In this document: in pieces, positions 23,503 to 35,800 of the stretch | Numbering within the stretch: the first letter of the stretch is position 1 | How the letters are laid out: every line of letters begins with the position of its first letter | Origin: Prostheceraeus crozeri | Taxonomy: Eukaryota; Platyhelminthes; Polycladida; Euryleptidae | Length of the DNA: 64,000 nt | Assembly (NCBI GenBank): GCA_907163375.1 | Contig: CAJQUW010002218.1 | Span: forward strand, 1 to 64,000 | Direction: 5' to 3' | The notes under the pieces: generated by a model | Databases searched by the model: none | Seen by the model: the letters and a program-made list of their open reading frames with translations, nothing else | What the model was told of the DNA's origin: nothing | Translations under genes and position numbers: made by a program

Positions 23503-24713
23503 CCTTCGTACTACGATAATATTTTTACCTGCATCGCCTACGAAATGGGGTACACGGGTACCCCAGCAATCTATCTCTTCTACAGTATTGCTAGACATAT
23601 AAAGTACTCTGATAATTGATCTGATATTCCTTTGCATGCCTCACGAACTTATTTACAGCGGCTTGATGTTAGAAGAACGATTGAGTAGGAGAAACAACTT
23701 CAATTGACAAAATTTTGCAATTACCTCAAATTTCTCTCATCAAAGCAACTACTACAAATTACGAAGTTTTGAATTTGAAGTTTGAGAAGAGCACACGAAA
23801 AAATTGCATTTGAAGCAGCGATTGCGGCCCTTTCTGTCTTTTTCTCTGCTGCATTTGTAGCACCTTCCGCTTCCTGATCTTGTGGTTCGTGTTGGCTGGC
23901 TAAAGTCCTCCTCAACGATGAAGCCGCTGTTTTGGGCAGCTTGACGCAGTCTATCAGGGCATAGACTTCTGACACAGGCACTTAAATTTACAAAATAGCA
24001 GCAAATAGCTAAGGACAAACAATCTATTCCTACAGATCTGGGTTATGAACAAGGATAATGATAGTGACAATAGCATAATAGTCCATAATTTCTAGGCTTG
24101 CTTTCCTAGGCGCTATGCGCCTGAAAATCATGCCTGAACTTCTATTCTGGATTACGATTACAACGCAGATAAAACCACAAATGAAATTTGCGTTTACAGT
24201 TAATAAAACCACTTTCTTTTATCTTCAGTCGACGGAAAGAGATTCGGATCGCGGCCCATTTGGAAGGAATCTGGATTGCGCAAATTTCTGAAGTAGACTA
24301 ATCACTTGGCCAGTGCGTGCAAGCCCACTGGATGTAGTCTGCCAGCTCATTCATGGATTATGCAGTCTGTCAATATCTCACTGCATTCTTCCAAGGCTTT
24401 CCTTAGATCATTATTTTGTCCTGCCTCTGTGATAGCAAGGATATCATTATCCTTTCTGTAAATCATCGTCAAAATAATATCAGCGTCGACTCCTAAGAGG
24501 GGTACCCGTGTACCCCAACAGCAAAACTTGAAACTTTGTCTAATTTTTCTTTTATACACTTCATTATGAACCAACTTCTCTATTTCTTTCATGATGTATA
24601 AGTTAAAAGGTTCAAACATGCAAAATTATACTTTTCAATGATAAATATTTTCAGAGAAATCTGCAGTGAAATAGTGCTGGGGTACACCTGTACCCCATTT
24701 CGTAGTGCAAGGG
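23503..24713 (-). mobile_element. internally deleted piggyBac-like transposon
   Basis: Flanked by TTAA (23499-23502 and 24714-24717), the piggyBac target site. The inverted ends CCTTCGTACTACG and the complement of CGTAGTGCAAGGG are extended by CGAAATGGGGTACACGGGTA and its counterpart near 24665-24705. A palindromic GGGGTAC-AC-GGGTACCCC block occurs at both ends and again inside (24488-24512). On the minus strand, 24018-23752 encodes a C-terminal zinc ribbon (RCYKC ... RCFKC ... VC, about 23865-23791) like the cysteine-rich tail of piggyBac transposases. A second minus frame (24619-24347) may be another transposase remnant. At 1.2 kb it lacks most of the transposase catalytic domain, so it is a non-autonomous relic. 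Confidence 0.82.
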
Positions 24714-24717
24714 TTAA

Positions 24718-26296
24718 GACTGCGGCAGCAAGTCGATATATGTTAATTTAACTGCTGCAGCACGTTTCATTTTCTAAATTCAAACATTCAGATAACTTCA
24801 AGAAGGAATGAATGCATCAAAATCAATCATTTTGCAATGTGTTACAAAAATGATAAGATGTGGTGTGAGATGCTGTCAAAAATTGAAACCTAGTTGCTTG
24901 TAAACATCCAAGTGCACTGAATAGAATCCACGAAGCCTACAATCCGAAACTGTGGATCTGAACTGATAGAAAATATCATATGACTTGAGGTCTGCAGTCA
25001 TCGGAAGTTTCACCTCAACATGAACGAAACACCAGCACGACTGAAATTCTTGAACACTATTCGAACATGAGCATGAAGGCAAAGTCGCCTACGTCCAACA
25101 GGAGGACAACACGAAATTTATTTTTTGAATAATTCACTTGAAACATGCCAACCAATACAAAACAATAGCTCTCAGGAGGAGACTCAACAGATTGGAAATA
25201 TGATTGAGCAATTTGAATCGGATTTAAAATTTAGTTGTTACTGTCAAAGTGTGAATATCTGGCTGTGGTTAGCACAAGGCATTCTGCACAGGTTCGGGAT
25301 ATAGACAGTGCGCTCGGCTTACCAACGAGAGGGTCTGCAGAGGAGACAGTTGATGCTCGTGATTCGGCCAAATAATTGGTCACCTGTGTTGCGTCTTTAG
25401 CTGATTTAATGCTATATACAAGCAATATAAGAATTCTGTGTATCTATCCTTCATTGTCGCGGAGTAAAATCGATTATAGACCTCTTGTCTTTAGCTACAA
25501 CACGAGAAATTATCAAATTATTTCAAGCTATAAATTTACAATGAATACGAAAACAAAACCTGACTGTAATTGCAAATATGCGAACATGACACGAAACACG
25601 ATCGTGCACGTATCGCGAGCGCAAACCTCTAGTGCGTGCCCATGTAGTCCTCCACCGTTCCGAGTGTTACATTAAGCTACGTGTCTACTGTCTATACGAT
25701 GTCTACACGACATTGAAAAAGTGAGCGCATCGAGTTCTACAGCTTCATGAGTACAGACTAGTGCTGACGTAGCTATTGTTGAATTTGAATACGGTAATAG
25801 GGGATGGACCTTGATAAGGAAATTTCTATCAGGTTACAGACTGCAAGTCGTTTTTAAAGTTCACTTTTAGCATCATAAAATATTAAACGGAAAATGGCGA
25901 GGACAATATTAGATATTTTCACCAATTAGGTCTGCCTGTCAGGGTTGGTCAACGCGATAAAACCTTTTGGGTATTTTTGGGTTTTTAGTATGAACTGGGT
26001 TGGGTTTTATGGTGATAGCAGTCAGCCTCATGAGGACGCAACAACGGAACGAACAGATCAAGGATGGCTCATATGTCTATGAATCGTCCACACATAAATA
26101 TAGCGTATGCAATAGTCTACCCCAACATAATCACGTCTCATATAATCTGTAATGTATGCAATTATTCCTTGCAAACTGTCAATCTGTCTTGCCCTTATGT
26201 TTTTTGGAATAAACTCATTCAACGCAAAATTTGCTTACTTCTTTATCTTAGAAAACAATATTGAGCATTCGCACAAGCGTGATATAATTAGCGAAC
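24718..26296. other. gene-free DNA, with a possible hAT end near 25938
   Basis: CAGGGTTGGTCAACGCGATA at about 25939, followed by repeated TTTTGGGT/GGGTTTT blocks up to about 26012, looks like a decayed hAT MITE. No duplication could be confirmed and there are no genes. Confidence 0.35.
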
Positions 26297-26308
26297 TAAC
26301 TAGTATAT

Positions 26309-27102
26309 TTTTTTTCCAGCAGGAAGCCCACTATAAATTTTTGTAGCAAATAAAATAGCAAAATGACCACTTTTCATCGCAAATTGTACTTAAATAATTT
26401 TGAATGCAAACCAAGGCCTTTCTGTAGGAACAACCTACCGTCATCAGGGAAACAATTTTCTTTTCGTAGCACCAGACTGCGAGAGTTTTTTCCTCTGAAG
26501 TCTCCTACCCCGAGGTCCCTTGTCTCATCGGTGGTTTATGAATTCAAGTGTACTGGTGATCAGTATACCACATACATCGGTGAGACAACGCGACATCTAG
26601 GTAGAAGATTTCATGAACATGTGTCAAGACCTGGTCCAATTTTCGACCATTTACTAGAATGTAATACCTGCAGCAGACGTGACATCATGAACAATGTTTC
26701 GATCATTTACAAAACTCATTTTGTTCGTATTTCCGAGGCCCTCTTCATAAAGAAGAGGTCCCCAATTTTAAACAGTCAACTTTCTCATTCAGGCTCTTCA
26801 TTTTATCTTTCTGTTTTCTGATGTCTCTCCTTATTTTTTTTTTGCCTTTAGTAGTTATATCATTTCTTTGGTGTTTTGAACATAGTCTTTGCTGACCATA
26901 GATTTATCTAGGTTTTACAGTACTCTATAGCTTGATAATTTTGAAAATCTTTTGTAGAAATTTATGTGCATGTACCCTTCAGTTAGATTGTTTCCCTGAT
27001 GACGGTAGGTTGTTCCTACAGAAAGGCCTTGGTTTGCATTCAAAATTATTTAAGTACAATTTGCGATGAAAAGTGGTCATTTTGCTATTTTATTTGCTAC
27101 AA
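26309..27102 (+). mobile_element. Penelope-like retroelement fragment with GIY-YIG endonuclease
   Basis: Flanked by a 12-bp duplication, TAACTAGTATAT (26297-26308 and 27103-27114). An inverted copy of about 114 nt of its 3' terminus lies at its 5' end (26343-26456 against 26988-27101). The plus frame 26363-26821 (its first part formed by the inverted arm) encodes a GIY-YIG domain (VYEFKCTGD, TYIGETTRHLGRRFHEHV, EALFIKKRSPILN), the endonuclease of Penelope-like elements. The 3' terminus has a hammerhead-like core: CTGATGA (26996-27002), stem II GTAGG/CCTAC with a TTGTT loop, GAAA (27021-27024) and the palindrome AGGCCT (27024-27029). It belongs to a different subfamily from the 12.5-kb copy, lacking the Cys pair before GIY-YIG. 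Only the 3' portion of the element is present. Confidence 0.87.
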
Positions 27103-27114
27103 TAACTAGTATAT

Positions 27115-30100
27115 ATCTCGAATTAACTGCAACATATATTTTGCATGCACTCAATTTGTCGAAAAATAATCTAGACATGGAAAATTCATAAAAATGAAAG
27201 TTGGACAGTGACTGATAATACTATTCGATACTGTGAAGTATGAGAGGGCCTGTATTTACTTGATAGTAAAATCCAATAGAACCCACAATTTTGAGTTTTA
27301 TTGCAAGCCTGTTGCTTGCAGGTTATAATCAACAGATTAATTTGAATCAGAATGGATCTGTTACTGCAAGCAAGACAGCTGCTGACTGCGTTCATTGACA
27401 TCAAAAAAGTTATAATATAAGATGTAATTGACGATGGTTTCCATGGCATTGAGAAGTTGGCGTTAAATAGAGAAGTAAGTTCTGATATACAGATAAGTGT
27501 AATACAAAGCACTTGCATTAAAGATGCATTCCTTTTAAGTGTAGACCTAGTCACTAAATAAATGCATGGTGAATAAATGAAATTAAGTCTGGGATTACTT
27601 TTCATCTCGGTAAAAAATGCCGAAATTTTCATTTATAGACAACACGATCAGTCATGTGGTGCATTTTTGCCTATTAGGATTCATCAGCCTCCGTTTGAAT
27701 AAAATGAACATAGGCTATTTAGAAAAAGCATGCTCACTGTGAGTAGAACGCGTTCAAATCAGCAAAACTTGGACGAGGCTACCATATGAAAACTCTTACT
27801 TCTCGTAAAAAATTATTATTAAGTATAGGCTACATGTAAACCGTTGGAGATTAGTTGTTATAATTCACCTAACATCTAAATTTAGATTCGCAATTTACTT
27901 TGCAATGTCTTCAAAATAGGGAAACATTGAGAATACACGAGGCACTAGAAATAAGAACTGTGACTTCTTTGGATTGAAGTCTATAAGGGGTACCTATTGA
28001 GATACACTATGTGAAAAAATACTTATCCGGCCGGAATTACATGAAGGATCATCAGATGTCGTCATCGGTGTTGTCACGAGTAAAGATGAGCGATCCTAGC
28101 CGAAAACCGACTCGCCCTGCACGGCTTCAGATCGGGTTCGTGTAAGACAATTTTGAAGACGGGTCGGGTTGGATTACCGCTGTTCTCATGAGCCTGAGAA
28201 TAAAACTCTGGTATTTTTCGGGTTTGAGCACACAGAATTTGGAAATCTGTAAGAACAAATGTATATTTCATTCCTACATATAGGCCTAGTGCAATGGTCT
28301 GGGCAATTGATTTGATCAATACTTGTCCTTCTGTGTTGTTCTGATAAAATAATTGGGAGAATTATTATTCCTTGCTTGTATGTTCACTTTTAGATTTGAT
28401 AGTATATCGTTTCGAAGCTATTTCATATATATGATAGAACGACTTTCAAAAGACTTCGTAAGGTGTACAACAATATAATTTTAAAAATATCAGAATATTG
28501 TCTTATCAATTTGAGTTATCGACGACAGATAACTTTCTCTGGTTGGTAATGACAACAGCGTCAAGAGTTGCTTGCAACGAATGTGAAAGCTGATGAATGA
28601 CACAATCTTCCGAAGTTCTTAGATAGTTACTTGTTTTAATAACCTTTTGAGGACCGAGGCCAAATCTGTCTCACTGTTCCAACTACCCGTGACGTGCAGT
28701 GCATGTCTTTCGATCATAACTGCAATTCCCCAGCTGCTGAGTGAACAATGGGACAACAACACAGCCATGACGTGCAGTGCATATCATGAGAAGCTGGGGC
28801 AGTGCGTCAGCTGCTCGTCGAACACTTGCGCAAGTGCAAGTCGGGTCTCAAGAGGATAATCCATGTATTTTCACGTTCCAGCACTCATTAATTGGATACA
28901 TAAAAAACTCACACGCCAATTGCAAAAAGGAGTAAGCATTCCTTATTAAAAATGCCTTGGCTTGTACTCATTTTGCAGGAAAGCCAAGTTGCATGATGTC
29001 ATCTGAATTTTAGATAGGTCAATATATTTCGGCTACATTATTCATCCATAGTCATATTCAAGACAAACAGAAGGAATGACTTTGGCTGGGCAGTCGGGAT
29101 TATTCTAGGTCTGGGAATTTAGGATATCTTATCTGTCTTAGAATTAAGCAATCTTTGACAATTCGCAGAAAAGATATCATAGATTTGCCATTGAAAATTC
29201 GAATTTTATACTTGAAATATGTTTCAGTCATTTCTTTTCTTTGTCTTGATTGAATTGACCAATCTAAAATTCTGATGACATCATACAACATGGCTTTCCT
29301 ACACAAAATATTAAATAGTAAGCATTCCATCCTATGTTTTCGATGCTGCTGTCAAGTGTCAACCATGAAATGCAGTCTACGTCAGTCTATGGTAGCTTAT
29401 ATACTGATCAATACCAGGATTATAAAAAATATGAATTTACTTTCCTCTGATGCAAATCTATAATCTTGTAAAACGGATCATGCTAATTTGTCATCCTTTC
29501 CATTTTATTGAATAAGTTGGTGCAGAGTTTAACTCTCGAGGAGAATACAATTAAATCTGGCTGATGGCCCTTCCTGAAGACTACCTACGGTGCTTAAGTA
29601 GATCGATTTGAACATGGTATGAAACTTTTATATTGCTCTAAAATCACCCTGATTCCTGTAGCACGATAGCTTTCATGTCATTAGAGCATTTGCGTAATAC
29701 TTGGAATGGCTTTCGGATCTAATTTGGTTGGGTATGGTCGGTTCGGGTTCTGTTATTTGCTTATCGGGTTCGGGTAACATTTCTAGGCCAAAACTCGACC
29801 TCGGAGACAATACGGTAAATAACAAAAACGAGGAATACCGGAATATGATGAATGCAGATAAGATGGATCTCGTTTGTTATCTCGCTGACACAATCAAATT
29901 GTGGTAGACATATGGTAGCATTTGACATAAAATCTTGGATATATTAATTTAAATTAACTTTCATCGGTGGCACCTGTGTGGAAGACCCTTTGCTGGCAGA
30001 TAAAAAAGGATGAGTTTACAAAGCCTTACTCACTAAAAACTTAACCGAGAGGAGTGCGTTTAATCTTGGTGCGAAAATTTACAACCCTTCGCAAGGGGAA

Positions 30101-31900
30101 ATGCAGATTAAAAAGTATGACTGCCAAGTTGTCATCCCCTGACGTTGATGTGGTGACCTTTCTGAAAGGTTGAGTGCATATTGGTAAAGCAAGAAAAAAC
30201 TAACTTCCCTTGTTTAATGGTAGAAATTAAACAAAAAAAAGAAGTTAAGTCAGTTCAAAGCAAACAGTACTTCGGTGTACCGCGCCTTCAATGGTCGATA
30301 TAACTAAGTCCATAAAAATTCTACAATAAAACAAAGGGTGCTACATTTTTCTTGATTTACCAATGTGAATATCATCTCCTGTCGTTTGGTCAATTGCATG
30401 GTTAGTGTATTGTTTCAATTTCAACTTGATTGCATTGATGAAGAACATCAATGATGAAACCATCAGAATGCTACAGAAAAGCATCTTAGGCGCTTTTGAT
30501 TATAATTACTCAATCATCTGAATTCTGTCGATCAAACCATGAAATGATGATCGAAAGTGAAGATAATATCCAAAGTTCAGCTAACTTCAAAGTAAACTTG
30601 ACCAATTATCAGCTGAATTTAGATTTCATAAAAACACTAAATGAATACTTTTGAACTCTTAGCTCCTATATAGCAACACATACTAATTGAAATATATGTC
30701 TTACGGGTATCTTGAATTGCTCAAAATTTCGCACTTGCTTGAATATACCTTTGAGTTTCAGGATTGTAGAGACAAGAGTTGCCATTATATAGTGCACCAT
30801 TGATTTTACGAAAAGGCCCACAAAGGAATGAAATTATCTACCTCGACGGACCTAGTTTTCTCGAAAATTTCTGAATGACTTCAACAGGAGAATGCTTGCC
30901 TCCAAGCTTCATATTTTCAGGTACATTATATGCTTATCTTTTGGTAGTGGCTATTGCATAGGCTGATCCAGCATGCCGGTAGCCAACACACCTTTGTCTC
31001 AGGGGTGCGGCAATGGTGGTTGCTTCATAAACAAGTAAAACAAAGGCCATCTAAAGGAAATGAAACAGTAAATTCATTTTTTGTTGTATCGTATCACTGT
31101 CACTCAATGCTAAGCAATATTTTTCTCACTCTTGAGAGATCACTAATCAATAAAAAAACTTCGAAGACAATGCAAGACCAAGTAACACGAAGGAAGACAG
31201 AGCAGCGAGTCATGACATATTCAGATTCATGATTCTTGATATGATGAGTGATTTTTCGCCACAGTCACCTGTGGCTGACAAAAGAGAGGTGTGGTAATGG
31301 ACATGGAAAAAATGACCTACATTGCTGCTCAGGCATCTCATTTTTTATTGGATGGCGGGATACTGACAGTGGAAGAAACAGTCATCTAATCACTAGGTTA
31401 GATGAATGAAAAATACCCTTCTTCTACATGTCACGACACTAGTATTATTCTAACTTAAATACTTGTTAGTGTGGATCTAGTGAATTGTCGTGGATCTAGT
31501 AAATTTCAACGTCCTTTGGTGGACACTGGAATGAAATTCAGCAATAAAATATGCTGAGTTGGCGCTCATTTTTTGTGCAGCTGTGTTCTTGTCGCAAAAA
31601 GAAAGAAATAGTCGGCGCACTGTTTGATAAATATTGGTGTAGATCTGGCACAACTTAACTTGTCTATTTGCAACGATAAAATACCTGTAGGATGCTTTCG
31701 TATTTTTACTACAATAAATAGAAACTTTCTGGGTACATTTTGTGAATCGCCTCTTTCAATGATTTTTAATTTGCCTTCAAACATAACACACAAACGTGGG
31801 AAATCGTCAAAAAACAAAAGATCTGACAGATTCGACGCACCATAATGTACTTTCCGATCAGGTGATGACCCTGAATTAACAGATGTGCGATTTCAAATTA
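27115..31900. other. gene-free AT-rich DNA
   Basis: No recognisable gene. GGGTTCGGGT-like repeats at about 28130-28170 and 29735-29780 may be remnants of an hAT MITE. All short frames lack domains. Confidence 0.4.
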
Positions 31901-31919
31901 AAGTATTATTCTTGAGACT

Positions 31920-32617
31920 CGATCTGATGGCGTTAAACAAATAATGAAGGAATGCCATGAGAGAGTATGAAGAGATGATCCACCGCTAGATCAATAAAAG
32001 GGTGGAAAGTTAATAAAGCTCTGTGCAAGTGAAAGCAGTCATTTACATGCCACCATGGATCCATGTGCTGAATAACTGATTGATGCAAGGTCCATTGTCT
32101 TGCAAATGAAGGTCTGAAAGTCCATAGCAATTCTCATGTTTGTCATCACAGAACTCACAATCTGCATCCACATGGGAGGATGCTGCTCACCATGGATGTT
32201 CTGCTTCTCTGTTCCTTGATGCTCTACTGATTTGTGTCAAATTACAAATGTCACCTCTGACAACGTACTGATTCATTGACCTGATTATGTAAGCGGCAGT
32301 TTGATGCGATAGCAAATGTGGCAGATTGCTAATAACTCGCTCCACATGAAGAGGATTTGAAGGTAAATTTGTGCAACTTGATGAATACGGTTGGTGCAAT
32401 ATGGGAGGAGACCTGACTTTGTTAGAGCCTCAATCACTGGAATAACATCTTGAAAGCTTCTGATGTTTACCCGCGAAAAATCAAGGCCATGCACTCCTGT
32501 GTGGTAATGCAGGAATACTTTTTTTTCGAAGATGTTGATGCTGTGTATGAGCCAGATTTCAAGATATTTCCTGTGGCACTGAATAAAGTTTAGGTCATGG
32601 ACAAACGCTGTGTTCAA
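31920..32617 (-). pseudogene. decayed coding-like region of unknown family
   Basis: On the minus strand a 110-codon frame (32617-32285) includes HGLDFSRVNIRSFQDVIPVI. It is followed, after a frame change near 32395, by a second frame reading LHVERVISNLPHLLSHQTAA, NQYVVRGDICNLTQISRASR and HPW, a stop, then CEFCDDKHENCYGLSDLHLQ, INQLFSTWIHGGM and further stops. The second frame keeps protein-like composition with clustered Cys across several stops, as expected of an inactivated gene or transposon protein. I do not recognise the family. It lies head-to-head with ARPC5, 110 bp from its start codon, so the shared interval could also contain the ARPC5 promoter. Confidence 0.35.
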
Positions 32618-32726
32618 ACGTTTGTACGGACTAGTAAAATTTCTAATTATTAATATATCAAAATAAATATCCCAACAAAACCAGCTGTAAAAGTTTCTAT
32701 TCCGGAACTACATTTCTTCTATTGAT

Positions 32727-32866
32727 ATGGCCGTGAATACAGCGGATGATAAATTTAGGAAAGTGAATGTTGATGAATACAATGAAGATTCATTTGTTGA
32801 TGAAGCCCCTGAAGAATTTGGTTACAAAGAAATTAATGACAATGAGCTGACGTCTTTACTGGGGAG
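32727..32866 (+). CDS. ARPC5: ARPC5 exon 1
   Basis: Encodes the acidic, disordered N-terminus MAVNTADDKFRKVNVDEYNE through ELTSLLG. The donor is GGGGAG|GTAATG, phase 2; the split Ser codon is completed by exon 2. Confidence 0.94.
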
Positions 32867-35800
32867 GTAATGCATTCGTTCCTAGATGTATGTCTAAGAG
32901 AGACCTTGCAAGACCAAATGTCAACCACATGTGTTCAGAATTATTTCAAAATACATATCTACTAAGTGCGCTAGTAGAGGAAGAATTTTCTTTGACAGTT
33001 AATATCCATTTTTCTGGTGAACATTGATAGAATTTAATCATTCAATTTTTGACGATTCGCAGCCATGGTCATTAAAAATGCGTCAAGAAAGAAGGACATT
33101 TTCATTCAAAAATGACAACAAACACGCACTATCAAGGAAATTCTTTGCTCACGAATTTCTTTGTTGTTGCTTTGACTAGATCGTACATGATTGCTAAAAA
33201 TAAAAGCCTGTTATGCCTCTATGTTTTACAGCTGGATTTGGGATGAACGATCGGTCTTGGCTTTCTTCATATTATGATCAGAGGAGCACATGAAAAATAT
33301 TCGAGTCTTTGTAGAAGATTTTAATACATAATTTCATCCAGTCCAACGAATGATGGATTTTGTTGACCGTGTTTTAGGCATATCATCAAATCAGTTTCCT
33401 TTCAAAACTTTCCGAAGGCCCACGGGTATTCTATCCAAGTCATCCAAACTTTGACAAATGCACTGATAACTGACAGCTTTACATAATTCAGGTGCTCAAT
33501 TTCCGTTTGAGTTATCAAATATTTAATTTTCTTCTGAAAGATAGGTTACAATCCGCTTCATACGTAGTTGATCAACACACTTGACCGTTGATGAGGTTTG
33601 GGGAAATATTGCAACATTCCGGTGCGCTGCGATTTCCCATGAAAATTCTTGTCAGTCTACCGCAGTACGAGTTTCTGTTACACAGTAAACCTACATGGCT
33701 GCCAATTAACAGACTGTTCGAGCTTGAGGGCATATTTCTATACTCAAAAGGTTATGAAGATTGTAAAGAGTCGAACGATCGTACAGGAACTGTAAGAATG
33801 CGATTGTGTTAAAATTGATCTACGTGACATCCCTGAATGACGATTTTAGAAATTATAAGCCAATTAACTTCATCCACTTTTGATAGACATATTTAGGTTT
33901 TTCTGCACTGGGAAAGTTATTTACAGTCAACTAAGTAGTCCTATTTGGATAATGCAGACCTAATTGATGAAAATTTGTATTTCTGTAGTAATTATGTAGG
34001 ATGTCTAGAAAATTTGCGTATTCATGCATAGTTGTGTTTGTAAAGGAAATGTCGAGATTCTTTTATTGTACAGTGTCTACTAAGGTGTTTGCACTCCGCC
34101 TCATTTGGGCCTTCGAGTGTTTAGATTCTAGATTTACGTTCCTAGAATGCGTGACATCCTGAAGCATCCCGTGTCTTAGCTTTAGTATTTTGAGATAAAA
34201 CGTGATGTTGCTGAATCTGTCAATTGAAATTTTGTGATAGCACCCATCTGTATTGTGTGACTCCGATGATTGTACTTTTATTCATATACTTCATATCTGC
34301 TTGTTTTCAGCGGAAAGAATGTCGAGGCCCTGCAGCTTGTTTTGAAAAATCCTCCTATCGGCTCTAAGGATCAGAGTATGAAGGTAAAAGTCATTTGTCT
34401 GAATTACAATGAGATAACTCACATTTTCATATGACAGAAAGTTGATGACATTTGTTAGCAATGAGAATATCCTACCCGTCTAGCTCATTAGCTAAGCGAG
34501 CGTGATTCCTACGTAACTGATGTTAAGTGCTGTCGGTTCGTAGAACATTCTTTCAAATCAATGACCGCAAATCTCCAACGGCAACCTTCTCAATTTATGT
34601 AAAACTTCCACTTCCATGAAGACAATGCTTCATGGATATTGAGCTTTAAAAAGAGTCTATCGATTAGATATTTTGATGTGATAAAATGACAGTGATGCAA
34701 CATTAATCACACTTTGGCCATCAGTCAGCTGTTTGTTTTGAGTTGTTATGCTGAATCGGAATTTAAATTAACAGATAACGAAAAAGGCATCATCTCGTCT
34801 TGGCGCATTCAAACTCAAAGAGCCATTCATCCCAGAGGGATCATTGATTCCTATATAACAATGGATCAGTAAGAAGTGTGCTCGATTTATGTGCTTCCCT
34901 CTTCATATCAGTTGAAGTAAATCAATAACATCAGTTAGGAGTTCAAAAGAGGATTTGTGGACCACATTGTTCATGTGCTAACTTTATTCCACTCAGTTTC
35001 CGTCGAAATTTTCGAAGCTACCGACTTCTTCAGACTTGACACACAGCTAAAGTCATGATCTCGTCCCATGAAAACTAGAATAGTCGAAATACTTACTCCC
35101 AAGAGTTATCTCTTTACTGCAACACGATTCATTCTTGAATAATAAGATGAACAAATTAGCCGCGAAGATGTCATCCTCAGTGCATCCTCTACAGCATTCA
35201 TTAATTCATGATGCCAGCATGCAGCGTCGTCACATTTCACACACTACACTGTGCTGTGCTGCGTCTACCTAGATTTTGAGTGTAATTGCAATTATCTCCC
35301 ATTGATCTCCCACATCCAAATGAAAGAGGGCGGAAAAAGTTTGCAACGTTCACAATACAGTCGAACCTCGTTAATTGCAATGCATCGGGAGACGGTCGCC
35401 AATTGCGATTAACGAGGGATTGTCATTACCGAGGTTCCAATTATTTCGTGTAATTATAATATATGAATACCAGTCTATATGTAGCATGTCTATGTGTCGC
35501 AGTCAAATATACGAGTAAACAGTACAAACAGTGTAATGTAAGGTTAGTTAAAGATAATAACGCAAGTATTGTATAAAATAACGCTAGATAAGTACAAAAT
35601 AACGCGATAAGTATTGTTTGTATGTGCCTTTATTGACGGCTTAACATGTCCAAGACTTCAACAAAAACATCAACAGAAAGAGTCAATTGTTTGTTGTTTT
35701 AGTCCTTTGATTGCACTTTCTTTTACTGTACGTTCAACTTGTTGGAAGCTTTGTTTTCCGAAATCGATCCCTTCTTCTTGTATAAATCGCCGGAAGAGCG

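Noticed and set aside
28130-29810. hAT element bounded by GGGTTCGGGT motifs
   Set aside because: The two motif clusters do not form clear inverted ends and no duplication is visible.
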